Position numbers and translations under genes: made by a program
In this document: positions 6,129-14,809 of the stretch, one piece after another
Layout of the letters: each line of letters starts with the position of its first letter
Position numbering within the stretch: position 1 is the first letter of the stretch
Notes under the pieces: generated by a model
Databases searched by the model: none
What the model was told of the DNA's origin: nothing
Seen by the model: the letters and a program-made list of their open reading frames with translations, nothing else
NCBI GenBank assembly: GCA_902776835.1
Contig: CACYRK010000018.1
Location: forward strand, 1 to 59,382
Direction of reading: 5' to 3'
Origin: an uncultured Bacteroidales bacterium
GTDB lineage: Bacteria; Bacteroidota; Bacteroidia; Bacteroidales; Muribaculaceae
Length of the DNA stretch: 59,382 bases

Positions 6129-8066
6129 ATGGGAAAGATTATTGGAATTGACCTTGGAACCACCAACTCGTGCGTTTCGGTACTTGAGGGTAAAAACCCT
6201 GTCGTGATTCCTAACAGCGAAGGCCGTAACACTACGCCTTCGGTAGTAGCATTTAAAGACAATGGCGAGCGCATCGTGGGCGACCCTGCAAAGCGCCAGG
6301 CCATTATGAACCCCACCGGCACGGTGTTCTCGATCAAGCGTTTCATGGGCGAGCAGTTTGACCATGTGACAAAGGATGTTGAGCGCATGCCTTACAAGGT
6401 GGTGAACAACGGCAACAACCAGCCGCGTGTGGAGATTGGCGGTCGCCAATACACTCCGCAGGAGATTTCGGCCATGGTGCTGCAAAAGATGAAAAAAACC
6501 GCCGAGGACTACCTTGGCACTACTGTCGACGAGGCCGTGATTACCGTGCCTGCTTACTTCAACGACTCTCAGCGTAAGGCCACTAAGGAGGCTGGTGAGA
6601 TTGCCGGACTGAAGGTGCAGCGCATCGTCAACGAGCCTACGGCAGCCGCTCTGGCCTATGGTCTTGACAAGGACCAGAACGACAAGCGCATCGCGGTGTT
6701 TGACCTCGGTGGCGGTACATTTGATATCTCGATCCTCGAACTCGGTGATGGCGTATTTGAGGTGAAGGCCACCAATGGCGACACTCACCTGGGTGGCGAC
6801 GACTTCGACCAGCGCATCATCACCTGGCTTGCCGAGGAATTCCAGAAGCAGGAGGGCATTGACCTCCGCAAGGACCCGATGGCTTTGCAGCGCTTGAAAG
6901 AGGCTGCCGAGAAGGCTAAGATTGAACTCTCGAGCCAGTCGAGTACCGAAATCAACCTGCCGTACATCACTCAACTCGATGGCATGCCCAAGCACCTTGT
7001 TAAGACGCTCACGCGCGCCATGTTTGAGCAATTGTGCGACGACCTGATTCAGGCCACCATCCGCCCGTGCGAGCAAGCACTGCACGACGCAGGCATGAGC
7101 ACCAGCGACATCAACGAGGTGATTCTGGTGGGCGGTTCGACACGTATCCCCGCCATCCAGCAGGTGGTTGAGCGCTTCTTTGGCAAGGCTCCGTCGAAGG
7201 GTGTGAACCCCGACGAGGTTGTTGCTGTGGGTGCTGCTATCCAAGGTGGCGTGCTTAGCGGCGACGTCAAGGACGTGCTGCTGCTCGATGTGGTGCCCCT
7301 GTCGGTGGGTATTGAGACGTTGGGTGGCGTGATGACTAAACTCATCGATGCCAACACCACCATCCCTACTCGCAAGAGCCAAGTGTTCTCGACAGCGGCC
7401 GACAACCAGCCTGAGGTTGAGATTCACGTTCTGCAAGGCGAGCGTCCGATGGCCCGCGACTGCAAGACCCTGGGTCGCTTCCACCTCGACGGCATCGCTC
7501 CCGCACCGCGTGGCATTCCTCAGATTGAGGTGACCTTTGAGGTCGACGCCAACGGTATTATGAACGTGAGCGCCAAGGATAAGGCAACTGGCAAGGAGCA
7601 GAGCATCCGCATCGAGGCTTCGAGTGGCTTGAGCGACTCCGAAATCCAGCGCATGAAGGATGAGGCAGCCGCCAACGCAGCCGCCGATGCCAAGGAAAAA
7701 GAGCGCATCGACAAGATCAATCAGGCTGATGCCATGATTTTCCAAACCGAGAAGACTCTGAAGGACGCTGGCGACAAGTTGCCCGCCGACATCAAGTCGC
7801 AAATCGAGACTGCCCTTGGCAAGTTGAAAGATGCCCACAAGGCACAAGACCTCGACGCGATCGACAAGGCTACCGCCGAACTGAGCAGCCTCTTCGAGAA
7901 GATGTATCAGCAGGCCGGTGGTGCTGCTGGAGGCCCGCAACCCGGTGCTGACCCCTTCGCTGGCGCACAAGGCTTTAACGCTGGTGGACCGCAGGGTCCT
8001 GCAGGAAACCAGGGTGGCAAGCAAGGTGGCGACGCTGAGGATGTGAGTTACGAGGAAGTGAAATAA
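6129..8066 (+). CDS. dnaK: Chaperone DnaK (Hsp70)
   Basis: This 645-residue cytoplasmic Hsp70 uses ATP cycles to bind and release unfolded polypeptides with DnaJ and GrpE. The nucleotide-binding domain begins [13 protein letters not shown] and carries the phosphate-2 region [10 protein letters not shown] and the adenosine motif GGSTRIPAI. The linker [11 protein letters not shown] precedes the beta-sandwich substrate domain (about 385-500). The helical lid follows, with a Gly/Gln/Pro-rich tail ending in DVSYEEVK, close to the family's conserved EEVK-type end. Length is normal. It stands alone, with no dnaJ or grpE beside it. It has a sigma-54-type promoter upstream and a strong terminator behind it. 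Confidence 0.98.
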   Translation: MGKIIGIDLGTTNSCVSVLEGKNPVVIPNSEGRNTTPSVVAFKDNGERIVGDPAKRQAIMNPTGTVFSIKRFMGEQFDHVTKDVERMPYKVVNNGNNQPRVEIGGRQYTPQEISAMVLQKMKKTAEDYLGTTVDEAVITVPAYFNDSQRKATKEAGEIAGLKVQRIVNEPTAAALAYGLDKDQNDKRIAVFDLGGGTFDISILELGDGVFEVKATNGDTHLGGDDFDQRIITWLAEEFQKQEGIDLRKDPMALQRLKEAAEKAKIELSSQSSTEINLPYITQLDGMPKHLVKTLTRAMFEQLCDDLIQATIRPCEQALHDAGMSTSDINEVILVGGSTRIPAIQQVVERFFGKAPSKGVNPDEVVAVGAAIQGGVLSGDVKDVLLLDVVPLSVGIETLGGVMTKLIDANTTIPTRKSQVFSTAADNQPEVEIHVLQGERPMARDCKTLGRFHLDGIAPAPRGIPQIEVTFEVDANGIMNVSAKDKATGKEQSIRIEASSGLSDSEIQRMKDEAAANAAADAKEKERIDKINQADAMIFQTEKTLKDAGDKLPADIKSQIETALGKLKDAHKAQDLDAIDKATAELSSLFEKMYQQAGGAAGGPQPGADPFAGAQGFNAGGPQGPAGNQGGKQGGDAEDVSYEEVK

Positions 8067-8100
8067 CGTGATATTTAACAGATTGGTTTAATAATTTACA

Positions 8101-8144
8101 AAGGCCGGAAGTTAGCGTGAGCAAGCGTCCGGCCTTTTTCTTTT
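8101..8144 (+). terminator. Intrinsic terminator of dnaK
   Basis: AAGGCCGGA and TCCGGCCTT form a 9-bp stem followed by TTTTTCTTTT. The U-tract runs right up to the ATG of the next gene. Confidence 0.85.
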
Positions 8145-8564
8145 ATGGAGCACAGGAAAGATTATAAAGAGTATGACGTTGTAGCGGCTGTAATTGTTGA
8201 CAATGATCGTGTGCTATGTGTGCGCAAGGGTGTCACACGCTTTGCCTACACCTCACACCACTGGGAGTTTCCCGGCGGGAAAATCGAGATTGGCGAGACA
8301 CCGCAACAGGCTCTAAAACGCGAGTTGTTGGAAGAAATGGACCTTGATGTCGTGGTTGTTGACCACCTGATAACAGTCAGACACCGATATCCCGATTTCG
8401 CCATCATCTTGCGGGCCTATGTATGCAAACTAAATGCTCCACATCTTCTGCTTCGTGAGCATGAAGCGATGCTGTGGGCCGACGCCTCGACGCTATCCAC
8501 ACTTCGGTGGTGTGCCGCCGATGAGCCTATTGCCCAAGCCGCCTCATGCTACCTAAAACAATAG
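8145..8564 (+). CDS. NUDIX hydrolase (MutT/CTP pyrophosphohydrolase-like)
   Basis: This 139-residue cytoplasmic protein is a small single-domain NUDIX enzyme that would cleave a nucleoside diphosphate derivative, possibly oxidised dNTPs. The NUDIX box GX5EX7REUXEEXGU is present as GKIEIGE, seven residues, RELLEEMDL. The late glycine is replaced by Asp, which is tolerated in some members. HHWEFPGGK just before it is typical of MutT and its relatives. The ATG at 8145 abuts the U-tract of the dnaK terminator, leaving no room for a leader or ribosome-binding site of its own. Expression probably relies on read-through or an unseen promoter. Substrate is unknown. Confidence 0.88.
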   Translation: MEHRKDYKEYDVVAAVIVDNDRVLCVRKGVTRFAYTSHHWEFPGGKIEIGETPQQALKRELLEEMDLDVVVVDHLITVRHRYPDFAIILRAYVCKLNAPHLLLREHEAMLWADASTLSTLRWCAADEPIAQAASCYLKQ

Positions 8565-8633
8565 TGCCGAACAAACACAAAGTCTATTTTTATATAATCT
8601 GGGCCTTATCTTTTGCCTTTTATACTGTTTTTC

Positions 8634-8664
8634 TTGTATTTGTGTGGATTTTTTCTTATTTTTG
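8634..8664 (+). promoter_or_regulatory. Promoter of the FGE/Big2/dockerin gene
   Basis: TTG, a 20-bp spacer and TATTTTTG. Transcription would start about 20 nt before the ATG at 8691, which excludes the upstream ATG at 8613 as the start codon. Confidence 0.6.
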
Positions 8665-8690
8665 TGCGTTCAATTAATAATTGTTTTGCT

Positions 8691-11600
8691 ATGAAACGTT
8701 TCTGCACTAGAATAATAATACTTTTTTTAGCGGCTGCGTTGGCGTTTACCAATGGCCTGCAAGCGGCAGTACAAACCTTTACCGTAAATGGTGTGACGTT
8801 CAAGATGGTTGTTGTCGAGGGCGGCACCTTCACCATGGGTGCGACTGCCGAACAAGGCAATGACGCGTGGGGCGATGAGTTGCCCACTCACCAGGTGACC
8901 CTCAGCGGTTACATGATTGGTCAGACCGAAGTCACGCAAGCGCTGTGGCAAGCGGTGATGGGAAATAATCCCAGTTACCACACAGGAAACCTAAACTACC
9001 CGGTGGAGTGTGTGAGTTTTTGGGACGTTCAAAATTTCTTTATAGAACTTAGAAGATTGACGGGCTTGAATTTTCGCTTTGTTTACGAGGCAGAGTGGGA
9101 GTATGCCGCACGTGGAGGCAAACTGAGTAAAGGTTATAAGTATTCTGGTAGTAACACCATAGGTGATATCGCATGGTACAATGCCAACAGTAGTGGTGCA
9201 ACGCATGCGGTTGCCACTAAGGCTGCCAACGAACTGGGCATTTACGATATGTCGGGAAATGTTTCGGAGATTGTTTTTGATTTTCCTGGGGACTATTCCA
9301 GTGAGCCACAAACCAATCCTACCGGTCCGCTTTCTGGTTCTGGACATGTTTATCGTGGAGGTAACTACAAGGGCAGCGCATCAAATTGTCGTGTGTCGTA
9401 CCGATCGTATACTTCATCATCAGATGCTAACCAAACTATGGGTTTTCGTTTGGCAAGCCCGATTTTTGCCACAGGTGTAACGCTTAATAAGACCTCTGCG
9501 ACCTTAAATACTGGTCAAACGTTGCAACTCTCGGCTACTGTCGCTCCGAGCAATGCCACCGACAAGAGTGTGTCTTGGACCACGAGTAACTCCAGCGTTG
9601 CCTCTGTCAACAGCAATGGTCTTGTGACGGCTAATGGCCCTGGCACTGCGATAATTACGGCTAAAACTTGGGATGGCACGAACAAAACCGCGACCTGCAC
9701 TGTGACTGTGAAGCAACTGGCCACGGGCGTGTCACTCAACAAGACCTCTGCGACGCTGAATACAGGCCAAACCTTGCAACTCACTGCAACTGTGAGTCCG
9801 AGCAACACCTCTAATAAAGCCGTCACTTGGAAATCGAGCAATACTACGGTTGCTACAGTAAGTACTACAGGCCTCGTGACAGCCAAAGCCCCAGGGTCGG
9901 CGACCATCACCGTCACAACGGCTGACGGCAGCAACAAGAGCGCTACCTGCGCCTTGACTGTTAAGCAGTTGGCCACTGGAGTAACTTTAAATAAGACTTC
10001 AGCGACGCTGAACACCGGCCAAACGCTTCAACTCACTGCCACAGTTACACCAAGCAACACCTCAAATAAAGCCGTCACTTGGAAGTCGAGCAACACTTCT
10101 GTGGCAACGGTAAGCAGCAGCGGCTTGGTGACGGCCAAAGGCCCTGGCTCAGCGACTATAACTGTGACTACTGCCGACGGCAGCAACAAAAGCGCGACGT
10201 GCGCCCTTACTGTGATTCAACTGGCCACTGGAGTCTCACTCAATAAGACTTCAGCGACGCTGAACACCGGGCAGACCCTCCAACTAACGGCCACGGTTAC
10301 GCCGAGCAACACCAGCAACAAGAATGTGACATGGAAATCGAGCAATACTACCGTCGCCACTGTTAGCAGTTCTGGCCTCGTGACAGCAAAAGCGCCGGGA
10401 ACGGCTACCATTACCGTCACAACGGCCGATGGCAGTAACAAAAGCGCTACTTGCGCATTGACGGTCAATCAACTGGCAACGGGAGTGTCATTGAACAAGA
10501 CTTCGGCTACGCTGAATACCGGCCAAACGCTTCAACTTACCGCTACGGTTACTCCAAGCAATACTACAAATAAAAATGTGACTTGGAAGTCAAGCAATAC
10601 CACTGTGGCCACTGTAAGCAGTTCAGGCCTTGTAACAGCGAAAGCGCCCGGAACGGCGACAATCACTGTCACCACTGCCGACGGCAGCAATAAGAGCGCG
10701 ACGTGTGCACTAACAGTCAAACAACTGGCTACAGGAGTGTCATTAAATAAGACCTCTGCGACGCTGAACACTGGGCAGACGCTACAACTCACTGCCACAG
10801 TTACGCCGAGCAACACAAGCAACAAGAATGTGACTTGGACGTCGAGCAACACGACTGTGGCCACGGTGAGCAGTTCGGGACTCGTAACGGCGAAATCCGC
10901 GGGAACGGCTACCATCACGGTCACTACGGTCGACGGTAGCAACAAGAGCGCAACTTGCGCAATAACCGTCAAACAACTTGTGACCGGCATCACGCTGAAC
11001 AAGAGCGCACTGTATATGGTTGAGGACGACGAGTTTACCTTGGTTGCCACGGTCACGCCGAGCAACGCCAACAATAAGAATGTGACCTGGAGCAGCACCG
11101 ACCCGAACATTGCCAGCGTCAACAATGGTGTGGTAACCGCTTATGGAGTAGGGGAGTGCGTCATCAAGGCCACGACCGTCGACGGCAGCAACCTCAGCGC
11201 GTCGTGCAACGTGATTGTTGCCGACAAGACCATGTCACCCCGCAACAACTATCTCGAGGCCGACAATCTGCCCGACCTGCTTGTGGGCGAGCCGATTGTG
11301 ATACCAGTTCGGTTGGTGAACGCTGCGAGCATCACCGGCCTTCAGGCCGACTTGGTGCTGCCGAGCGGCTTCACGCTGGACAGTCGTGCTGTCACCCTCG
11401 ATGCCTCGCGCAATGGCGGCGACCACAGTGTTACGACGACAACGATAACAAACGGCATCCACATCACGGTTGCTTCGCCCACGTCGAAGGCCTTCAAGGG
11501 GCAGGGCACACTTATGTATCTGCGGTTCAAAGCGGCCAGAGAGATCGGCAAATACAACATCGACTTGAACAACATCACGCTCACGACTCCCTCGGCATTT

Positions 11601-11834
11601 GTGATTGAGCCTGCCGATGTGCGCATCCAGGCTACGGTTCGCAATTTCCGCTGGGGCGACGTTAATGGCGACGGTGTTGCCGACGGCAACGACCTGAACA
11701 TGCTCATCAACATCGTGTTAGGTAAGATCAGCGCCAACGACAGCGTGGTGAAAGGTGACCCCAACATCGACGGCGAGGGCAACATCGACGGTTCCGACAT
11801 CAACATGCTAATCAATATTCTATTAGGAAAATAA
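8691..11834 (+). CDS. Secreted FGE-domain, Big2-repeat, dockerin-type protein
   Basis: I place the start at 8691, not at the in-frame ATG at 8613, because a signal peptide begins there (MKRFCTRIIILFLAAALAF) and the promoter lies between the two. The product has 1047 residues. In order it has an FGE-sulfatase/SUMF1-like domain (about 30-255, with GGTFTMG, WEYAARGG, GNVSE and GFRLAS), seven Big_2 immunoglobulin-like repeats (about 260-845), a cohesin-like beta domain (about 855-975), and two dockerin-type calcium loops (GDVNGDGVADGNDLN and NIDGEGNIDGSDIN). The FGE domain probably has a structural or binding role, as in many such surface proteins. The dockerin loops suggest calcium-dependent attachment or sorting. 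No enzyme activity is evident. It is probably exported to the cell surface. Confidence 0.85.
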   Translation: MKRFCTRIIILFLAAALAFTNGLQAAVQTFTVNGVTFKMVVVEGGTFTMGATAEQGNDAWGDELPTHQVTLSGYMIGQTEVTQALWQAVMGNNPSYHTGNLNYPVECVSFWDVQNFFIELRRLTGLNFRFVYEAEWEYAARGGKLSKGYKYSGSNTIGDIAWYNANSSGATHAVATKAANELGIYDMSGNVSEIVFDFPGDYSSEPQTNPTGPLSGSGHVYRGGNYKGSASNCRVSYRSYTSSSDANQTMGFRLASPIFATGVTLNKTSATLNTGQTLQLSATVAPSNATDKSVSWTTSNSSVASVNSNGLVTANGPGTAIITAKTWDGTNKTATCTVTVKQLATGVSLNKTSATLNTGQTLQLTATVSPSNTSNKAVTWKSSNTTVATVSTTGLVTAKAPGSATITVTTADGSNKSATCALTVKQLATGVTLNKTSATLNTGQTLQLTATVTPSNTSNKAVTWKSSNTSVATVSSSGLVTAKGPGSATITVTTADGSNKSATCALTVIQLATGVSLNKTSATLNTGQTLQLTATVTPSNTSNKNVTWKSSNTTVATVSSSGLVTAKAPGTATITVTTADGSNKSATCALTVNQLATGVSLNKTSATLNTGQTLQLTATVTPSNTTNKNVTWKSSNTTVATVSSSGLVTAKAPGTATITVTTADGSNKSATCALTVKQLATGVSLNKTSATLNTGQTLQLTATVTPSNTSNKNVTWTSSNTTVATVSSSGLVTAKSAGTATITVTTVDGSNKSATCAITVKQLVTGITLNKSALYMVEDDEFTLVATVTPSNANNKNVTWSSTDPNIASVNNGVVTAYGVGECVIKATTVDGSNLSASCNVIVADKTMSPRNNYLEADNLPDLLVGEPIVIPVRLVNAASITGLQADLVLPSGFTLDSRAVTLDASRNGGDHSVTTTTITNGIHITVASPTSKAFKGQGTLMYLRFKAAREIGKYNIDLNNITLTTPSAFVIEPADVRIQATVRNFRWGDVNGDGVADGNDLNMLINIVLGKISANDSVVKGDPNIDGEGNIDGSDINMLINILLGK
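9468..11229 (+). repeat. Seven in-frame Big_2 repeats of about 252 bp
   Basis: Units start at 9468, 9720, 9972, 10224, 10476, 10728 and 10980, so the first six are exactly 252 bp (84 codons) long. Units 2 to 6 are nearly identical in protein sequence, with synonymous and a few conservative differences. Units 1 and 7 are more divergent. This is a recombination-prone array. Confidence 0.9.
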
Positions 11835-11864
11835 TTTATATAAGCGGGGCAGCAAGGACGCAGC

Positions 11865-12368
11865 ATGAGCGAGATTTACGAGTTTAAAGAGTTTAAGGTG
11901 GAGAGCAAGCGCTATATGCGTGTGCTGTGGCGCCATGTGGCAAACGACCACTGGTGGTGGGTGACGGCAATAGTGGCTGGCTGTTGCTCGCTCATCGCCA
12001 TTGACGTGCGCTACCTGCTCGTTGCCGCCATGCTGATATTCTTGTTGCTGCCCATGGCCATGACAATGGTTTACATCACCTACACGTTCACGCCCGAAGT
12101 GCGCTGGTCGCTGCTCGAGAAAAACGCGATTATTGACCGTGACGGCATCCACATGAGTTTTACCGACGAACGCATGCACGACCACACAATTGAGTGGGCC
12201 ACGGTACGATCGGTGGTGATGTATCGTGGCGACATGGTGTTTCGCCTTGCTGGACGGCGATATAACTACTGGATTCTGCCTGCCGAAGCGGTAGACACGT
12301 TAGGTGAAAGGCTGCCCGAGTTCAAACAATTCCTGGCCGATGCCCTCACTCAAGTTCCACAACAGTGA
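11865..12368 (+). CDS. Small membrane protein, YcxB-like
   Basis: This 167-residue protein has two adjacent transmembrane segments (about 32-50 and 54-75, AIVAGCCSLIAI and LLVAAMLIFLLLPMAMT). A cytoplasmic domain of about 90 residues follows (IDRDGIHMSF, WATVRSVVMYRGDMVFRLAGRRYNYW). This layout and the final motif resemble YcxB-like/bacterial-PH-type proteins of unknown function. It begins 31 bp after the surface protein gene. Its 3' end overlaps the convergent mutS2 gene by 23 bp. Confidence 0.75.
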   Translation: MSEIYEFKEFKVESKRYMRVLWRHVANDHWWWVTAIVAGCCSLIAIDVRYLLVAAMLIFLLLPMAMTMVYITYTFTPEVRWSLLEKNAIIDRDGIHMSFTDERMHDHTIEWATVRSVVMYRGDMVFRLAGRRYNYWILPAEAVDTLGERLPEFKQFLADALTQVPQQ

Positions 12369-14793
12369 TGCCTGCGCCGCCAAACTGCACGTGCTCGTCG
12401 CGGAATGACTTCACGCCCGGCACCGTGTTGAGGTATTGGCGTATCAATTCGCGCAAGATACCGGCCCCGGTGCCATGCAAGATTCTTACTCGCTGACTAC
12501 TGAATTGAATGGCATCGTCGATAAAGTAGGTCACCGCCTGGATGGCCTCGTCGGCACGCATGCCGCGCACATCGATGTCGGGCTTGAACTGCAACTGGCG
12601 GCTACGAATCTCGTCGGTCGTACTGCGTGACAGCGACGGCTCGGTGCGCGCCTTGCGTTGGCTCGCGCGAGTGGTCTTCTCAAGTTTGTCGACCTCGATG
12701 CGCGTCTTAAGGTTTCCGAACGCCACAGTGCAGTATTTCTCATCGGCAGTGATAACCTCGCCCACAGTGGTCGACCCTTTCATAGTCACAAAATCCCCCG
12801 CCATGATGGGTCCCATGTCGGTCGAGGACGTTTTGCGGGGCTTGGCTTTCGGCTTGTGCTTTGGCTGAAGCGCCTTAACCGCTTCGCTGGGCTGCTCGGG
12901 ATTCTCCTGCAGCCGCCGCTTGAACACTTCCAACTGCTGTCGCGCGGCCTTGGTGCGCTCTTTCTCGGCGTTATACTCCTTGATTTCGCGGATGGCCTGC
13001 TCAATCTTGGCGTTGCTTTCCTTGATGATGCCGAGCGCCTCGGTTTTGGCCTGCTTTATGATTTCGCGATGATCCTGGTCAATCTTGTCGACCCGCTCGC
13101 TGTAGTTGCTCAGCAACGCGTCGAGACGCTTCTCCTTCTGGTGGATTTCGTAACGCTTGTTTTCCCAATATTTGCGGTCGCGCACGATGTCGAGCAAGTA
13201 TTTGTCCATGTTGATGTAATCGCTGCCCACAATCTCGCTCGCTTTCTCGATTACGCCCTGCGGCAGACCGATTTTTCGCGCAATCTCGATTGCAAACGAA
13301 CTGCCCGGATAGCCCACCGACAGTTGGAAGAGCGGCTGCATGCGCTGGCGGTCATAGAGCATGGCGCCATTGACGATGCCCTCGCTCTCTTCGGCAAAGT
13401 GCTTCAGGTTTTGGTAGTGTGTTGTAATCACCCCCATCACGCGACGGGCATTCAGTTGCTCGAGGATGGCTTGTGCTATTGCACCGCCAATTTGCGGCTC
13501 GGTGCCACTGCCGAACTCGTCGATAAGAATCAGCGTGTTTTTGTCGCCCACCGTGAGGAAGCGCTTCATGTTTTGCAAGTGCGAACTGTAGGTGCTCAGG
13601 TCGTCCTCGATGCTCTGCTGGTCGCCAATGTCGATGCAGATGCTTTTGAACATGCCCATGTGTGAATTGTCGTGAAGCGCCGGAATCACGCCGCATTGCA
13701 TCATATATTGCACCACGCCCACCGTCTTCAGGCACACGCTCTTGCCACCGGCGTTAGGCCCCGAAATGAGCACAATGCGCTGGCGGTCGTTCAGTTCGAT
13801 GTTGAGTGGCACCACCTGCTTGCCTTGCGCCTGAAGCGACAACAGCAAGGCCGGATGGATGGCATGATACCACTCGACCACCGGCGTCGGCTCGACGTGA
13901 GGCATCTGCGCATCGATGTCAAGGGCAAACAGTGCCTTTGCGCGGATGAAATCGAGGCGTCCCAGCGTGTCGTAGGTGTCGAGCAACGCATCGGTGTGAG
14001 GCCTGATTTGGTCGGTGACCTCGGTAAGGATGCGTATTATTTCGCGGGCAATCTCGGCCTCGGTCTCACGGATGTGGTTATTGGCCTCGACAATCTCATC
14101 TGGCTCAATGAAAACCGTCTTTCCCGAAGCCGACTCGTCATGGACGATACCACGGATTTTGCGTTTGTGAGCCGGAGCCACGGGAATCACCAATCGGCCG
14201 TCGCGCACGCTGGCTTGCACATCATTGTCGAGGTAGCCCTCTTGCTTATTGTGCGCAATGATGCGGCGCAAAATACCACTTATGCTCGATTGCAGGCGGG
14301 CCACGGTGTGCCTTAACTCGGCCAACTGCGGCGAGGCGTTGTCCTTGACCTGGCCATTCTTGTCGAGCACGCGGCCTATCTCACTCACAAGGTCGGGAAA
14401 TGGCTGCATGACGCTTGCCAGGCGTTTCAGGCGAGGGTAGGGCGGTTGCTCGGCGGTGTTGCGTGAGAAGAAACGCATAATCTCGTTGCACGTGGTGAGC
14501 GAACGCTGAAGGTCGAAAAGGTCGTGGGCACTCATAAAAGTGCCGGGAGCGCTAATGCTCTTGAGCACATTGCGCATGTCGAAGTAATAGTTCAGCGGAA
14601 ACTCGCGCTTCGACTGCAAAATGCCCATAAACTCATGAGTTTGCTCCAGCCACTCGACCACCAGGTCGTAGTCGGTTGAGAAATGCATTGCCTCGCATTG
14701 GGCCACGCCCATCGCGCTGATGCATCGCTTAAGCAACTCGGTGCGTATTGTGTCGAAGCCTATGCGGCTTTCAAAGTTGTCAGGATAAATCAT
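12346..14793 (-). CDS. mutS2: Endonuclease MutS2
   Basis: The 815-residue protein belongs to the MutS2 family, which lacks the mismatch-recognition domain of MutS. Members are linked to suppression of recombination and to ribosome rescue. After the core and lever domains comes the ATPase with Walker A GPNAGGKS (345-352) and LILIDEFGSGTEP. A coiled coil follows at about 520-640, rich in Lys, Glu and Gln. The C-terminal Smr nuclease domain at about 740-815 has DVRGMRADEA and LHGTGAGIL. Length is normal. It starts 16 bp after the susD stop and could be read through from that operon. Its end overlaps the convergent neighbour. Confidence 0.95.
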   Translation of the reverse strand: MIYPDNFESRIGFDTIRTELLKRCISAMGVAQCEAMHFSTDYDLVVEWLEQTHEFMGILQSKREFPLNYYFDMRNVLKSISAPGTFMSAHDLFDLQRSLTTCNEIMRFFSRNTAEQPPYPRLKRLASVMQPFPDLVSEIGRVLDKNGQVKDNASPQLAELRHTVARLQSSISGILRRIIAHNKQEGYLDNDVQASVRDGRLVIPVAPAHKRKIRGIVHDESASGKTVFIEPDEIVEANNHIRETEAEIAREIIRILTEVTDQIRPHTDALLDTYDTLGRLDFIRAKALFALDIDAQMPHVEPTPVVEWYHAIHPALLLSLQAQGKQVVPLNIELNDRQRIVLISGPNAGGKSVCLKTVGVVQYMMQCGVIPALHDNSHMGMFKSICIDIGDQQSIEDDLSTYSSHLQNMKRFLTVGDKNTLILIDEFGSGTEPQIGGAIAQAILEQLNARRVMGVITTHYQNLKHFAEESEGIVNGAMLYDRQRMQPLFQLSVGYPGSSFAIEIARKIGLPQGVIEKASEIVGSDYINMDKYLLDIVRDRKYWENKRYEIHQKEKRLDALLSNYSERVDKIDQDHREIIKQAKTEALGIIKESNAKIEQAIREIKEYNAEKERTKAARQQLEVFKRRLQENPEQPSEAVKALQPKHKPKAKPRKTSSTDMGPIMAGDFVTMKGSTTVGEVITADEKYCTVAFGNLKTRIEVDKLEKTTRASQRKARTEPSLSRSTTDEIRSRQLQFKPDIDVRGMRADEAIQAVTYFIDDAIQFSSQRVRILHGTGAGILRELIRQYLNTVPGVKSFRDEHVQFGGAGITVVELE

Positions 14794-14809
14794 TTTTCAA
14801 TCATACTAT

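Noticed and set aside
6084..8024. A 646-codon minus-strand open frame opposite dnaK
   Set aside because: Antisense shadow of a highly conserved, codon-biased gene; Leu/His-rich with no recognisable domain.
8613..8690. An upstream start for the FGE/Big2 protein
   Set aside because: The predicted promoter lies within this stretch, and the downstream ATG begins a proper signal peptide.
9468..11229. Regular 252-bp repeats as a possible CRISPR or mobile array
   Set aside because: The units are translated in frame as Big2 domains; there are no short repeats with unique spacers.
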